64,000 nucleotides of DNA, taken from assembly GCF_014650895.1 (NCBI RefSeq), contig NZ_BMVV01000007.1, positions 1-64,000 on the forward strand. Direction: 5' to 3'. This DNA is from Streptomyces omiyaensis. Its GTDB lineage: Bacteria > Actinomycetota > Actinomycetes > Streptomycetales > Streptomycetaceae. Each line of letters begins with the position of its first letter. Positions within the stretch are counted from its first letter, which is position 1. Positions 62,300 to 64,000 of the stretch are shown piece by piece. The notes beneath the pieces are model-generated. The model saw nothing but the letters and a program-made list of their open reading frames with translations, did no database searches and was not told the origin of the DNA. The position numbers and the translations under genes are program-made.

Positions 62300-63877
62300 G
62301 TGTTCAACCGGACGAGTCTGCAGGCCGCTGCAGCCCTTGCGTCCATATCCCTGGTATCCGGATGCGGTGTTTTCTCGGATACCGAATCCGCCGGGGAGCA
62401 GAGGATCACGATCGGGACGACGAGTTCCCCCTCGACGCTCGATCCCGCGGCTTCCTGGGACAGCTCCTGGGAGCTTTTCAGGAATGTCTACCAGACCCTG
62501 GTGAGTTTCCCCACGGGAAGTACTTCCCCGAAGCCCGACGCGGCCGAATGCAAATTCACGGACGCGTCCAGCCGCGTCTTCGAGTGCACGCTCCTCGAAG
62601 GGCTCAAGTTCTCCAACGGCCACAAGCTCGACGCCAAGGCCGTGCAGCATTCGATCGAGCGGATCCGCACGATCGACGCCGAGGGCGGCCCCAACGGCAT
62701 GCTCGGTTCGCTCGACTCCATCGAGACCGTCGGCGAGCGCACGGTCGTCTTCAAGCTCAACAAGGCCGACGCGACCTTCCCCTTCGTCCTCGCGACCCCG
62801 GCGATGTCGATCGTCGACCCCGCCGAGTACCCGGCCGACAAGCTCCGCAAGGACGGCAAGGTCGTCGGCTCCGGTCCGTACGTCCTCGACGGGTACGAGG
62901 TGCGCAAGCAGGCCGAGCTGACCAGCAACCCGAACTACAAGGGCTTCGCCGACCGCAAGAACGGCGGCGTGACCATCAAGTACTTCGACGACTCGGAGGC
63001 GATGGTCAAGGCGCTGCGGGCCGAGGAGATCGACGCCACCTACCGGGGTCTGACCGCCGCGGAGGTCACCTCCCTGGAGGAGGACAAGGACGAGAACAAG
63101 GGCCTCCAGCTCGTCGAGTCCACCGGCGCCGACATCCGCTACCTGGTCTTCAACACCGAGGACGAGTCCGTCGCCAATCCGGCCGTCCGCAGGGCCATCG
63201 CCCAGCTCGTCGACCGCGACGAGCTGGTGAGCAAGGTCTACCGGGGCACCGCCGAGCCCCTGTACTCGATGGTGCCCAAGGGCATCGCCGCCCACACCAC
63301 CAAGTTCTTCGACACCTACGGCCACCCCGACAAGAAGAAGGCCGCGAAGATCCTGGAGAAGGCCGGGATCGACGAGAAGGTCGAACTGAACTTCTGGTAC
63401 ACGACCGACCGGTACGGCTCCTCGACCGCCGCCGAGTTCGCCGAGCTCAAGCGCCAGCTGGAGGAGTCCGGCCTCTTCAAGGTCACCATCCAGGGCAAGC
63501 CGTGGACCGAGTACCAGGCCGCCTACCAGCAGGGGGAGTACCCCGTCTTCGGCCGCGGCTGGTTCCCCGACTTCCCGGACCCGGACAACTTCATCGCCCC
63601 CTTCCTGGGCAAGAAGAACGTCCTCGGCACCCCGTACCTGAGCCCGCGGATCACCGACGAGCTGCTGCCCAAGTCCCGCCGCGAGAGCGACCGGGGGGCC
63701 GTCACCGACGAGTTCGTCGAGGCCCAGTCGATCATGGTCGACGACGTCCGGCTGCTGCCGCTGTGGCAGGGCAAGCTGTACATCGCGGCCCGCGACGACA
63801 TCGGCGGCGCCGAGCGCGCGCTCGACCCGCAGACCGTCATGCAGCTCTGGGCGCTGCACCGCCGGGCCAGCTGGTAG
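62300..63877 (+). CDS. ABC transporter substrate-binding lipoprotein (peptide family), orphan
   Basis: This 525-aa SBP_bac_5 protein has the lipoprotein signal SLQAAAALASISLVSGC, then TTSSPSTLDPAASWDSSWEL. GTG 62300 sits seven bases after GAGGAG (62287-62292), whereas GTG 62294 would be too close. A strong terminator follows, so no permease or ATPase is co-transcribed; it must share a transporter encoded elsewhere or act as a sensor. It is a different branch from the Dpp protein at 50.3 kb, with many more lysines. Confidence 0.92.
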   Translation: MFNRTSLQAAAALASISLVSGCGVFSDTESAGEQRITIGTTSSPSTLDPAASWDSSWELFRNVYQTLVSFPTGSTSPKPDAAECKFTDASSRVFECTLLEGLKFSNGHKLDAKAVQHSIERIRTIDAEGGPNGMLGSLDSIETVGERTVVFKLNKADATFPFVLATPAMSIVDPAEYPADKLRKDGKVVGSGPYVLDGYEVRKQAELTSNPNYKGFADRKNGGVTIKYFDDSEAMVKALRAEEIDATYRGLTAAEVTSLEEDKDENKGLQLVESTGADIRYLVFNTEDESVANPAVRRAIAQLVDRDELVSKVYRGTAEPLYSMVPKGIAAHTTKFFDTYGHPDKKKAAKILEKAGIDEKVELNFWYTTDRYGSSTAAEFAELKRQLEESGLFKVTIQGKPWTEYQAAYQQGEYPVFGRGWFPDFPDPDNFIAPFLGKKNVLGTPYLSPRITDELLPKSRRESDRGAVTDEFVEAQSIMVDDVRLLPLWQGKLYIAARDDIGGAERALDPQTVMQLWALHRRASW

Positions 63878-63888
63878 CCAAAGGCCCC

Positions 63889-63932
63889 CACCGCGCCGCC
63901 GGCACGCACGGACGCGTGCCGGCGGCGCGGTG
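63889..63932 (+). terminator. terminator, perfect 19-bp stem
   Basis: Arms 63889-63907 and 63914-63932 around ACGGAC, 11 bases after the stop. The last 68 bases of the window hold no gene. Confidence 0.88.
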
Positions 63933-64000
63933 CGTGCCGGCGGGCGTCGGTGCGGGAGGCCGCCGGGGGCCGTTGTCGGTGGGGCCCGGTAGGTTCCGTA

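Overview
The window is high-GC actinobacterial DNA, almost certainly the chromosome of a Streptomyces. The evidence is third-position GC saturation, GTG starts, GTGA/ATGA gene overlaps, many leaderless starts 6-7 nt after a TANNNT -10 box, and a gene order (rrn operon, CDP-alcohol phosphatidyltransferase, mannose-1-phosphate guanylyltransferase, DUF881-sbp-DUF881, FHA, ftsR, bifunctional nuclease, MerR, dinB, PRC barrel, gcvP) that I recognise as the conserved Streptomyces core around SCO1389-SCO1378. The first 59 bases are the 3' end of a 5S rRNA gene, so the window opens at the end of an rrn operon.

Layout. (1) 1-14.5 kb is core: phospholipid and GDP-mannose enzymes, a divisome-associated set, DNA polymerase IV, and gcvP behind a tandem glycine riboswitch. 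(2) 14.5-34.3 kb is an accessory mosaic: a glutamate-cysteine ligase-like enzyme, a CPBP protease homologue, PhzF, a TPR-like protein, DUF2199, PadR, three DMT permeases, several FMN-binding pyridoxamine-phosphate-oxidase-fold proteins, a MocR regulator, LysR and an isochorismatase-fold protein. It also holds a remnant of a duplicated oxidase-fold gene, several operator palindromes, an attenuator-like leader, and two abutting MITE-like elements with shared CTAG targets. (3) 34.2-37.4 kb carries a Rieske lipoprotein, an AraC regulator, a signal peptidase I and a TetR regulator. (4) 37.5-41.6 kb is a six-gene operon of DUF6230-type exported proteins and DUF6114 membrane proteins. (5) 41.6-59.0 kb is the most unusual part, an agmatine-deiminase-family island. 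It has five deiminase loci (three intact, one frameshifted and internally deleted, one C-terminal remnant), two near-identical TetR regulators, a Ser/Thr kinase, DUF4436, a decayed amidohydrolase, a five-gene Dpp-type ABC transporter and an NCS1 permease. (6) 59.1-64 kb has a HipA-like/DUF3037 pair, two SDR enzymes and an orphan oligopeptide-binding lipoprotein.

How the genes work together. In the deiminase island, a palindrome close to TTGACTGAAWWTTCAGTCA occurs six times, in front of nearly every transcription unit. At the NCS1 permease it overlaps a -35 (TTGACT) that is followed 18 bp later by TACGGT. This points to one regulon controlled by the paired TetR proteins. Two of the three intact deiminases carry Tat signals (one is a lipoprotein, one a soluble exported protein) and one is cytoplasmic. 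With the peptide-type ABC importer and the NCS1 permease, this suggests guanidino compounds or arginyl peptides are processed outside the cell, taken up and finished inside. The substrate is inferred, not shown. I saw no tRNA, CRISPR array, prophage or complete insertion sequence.
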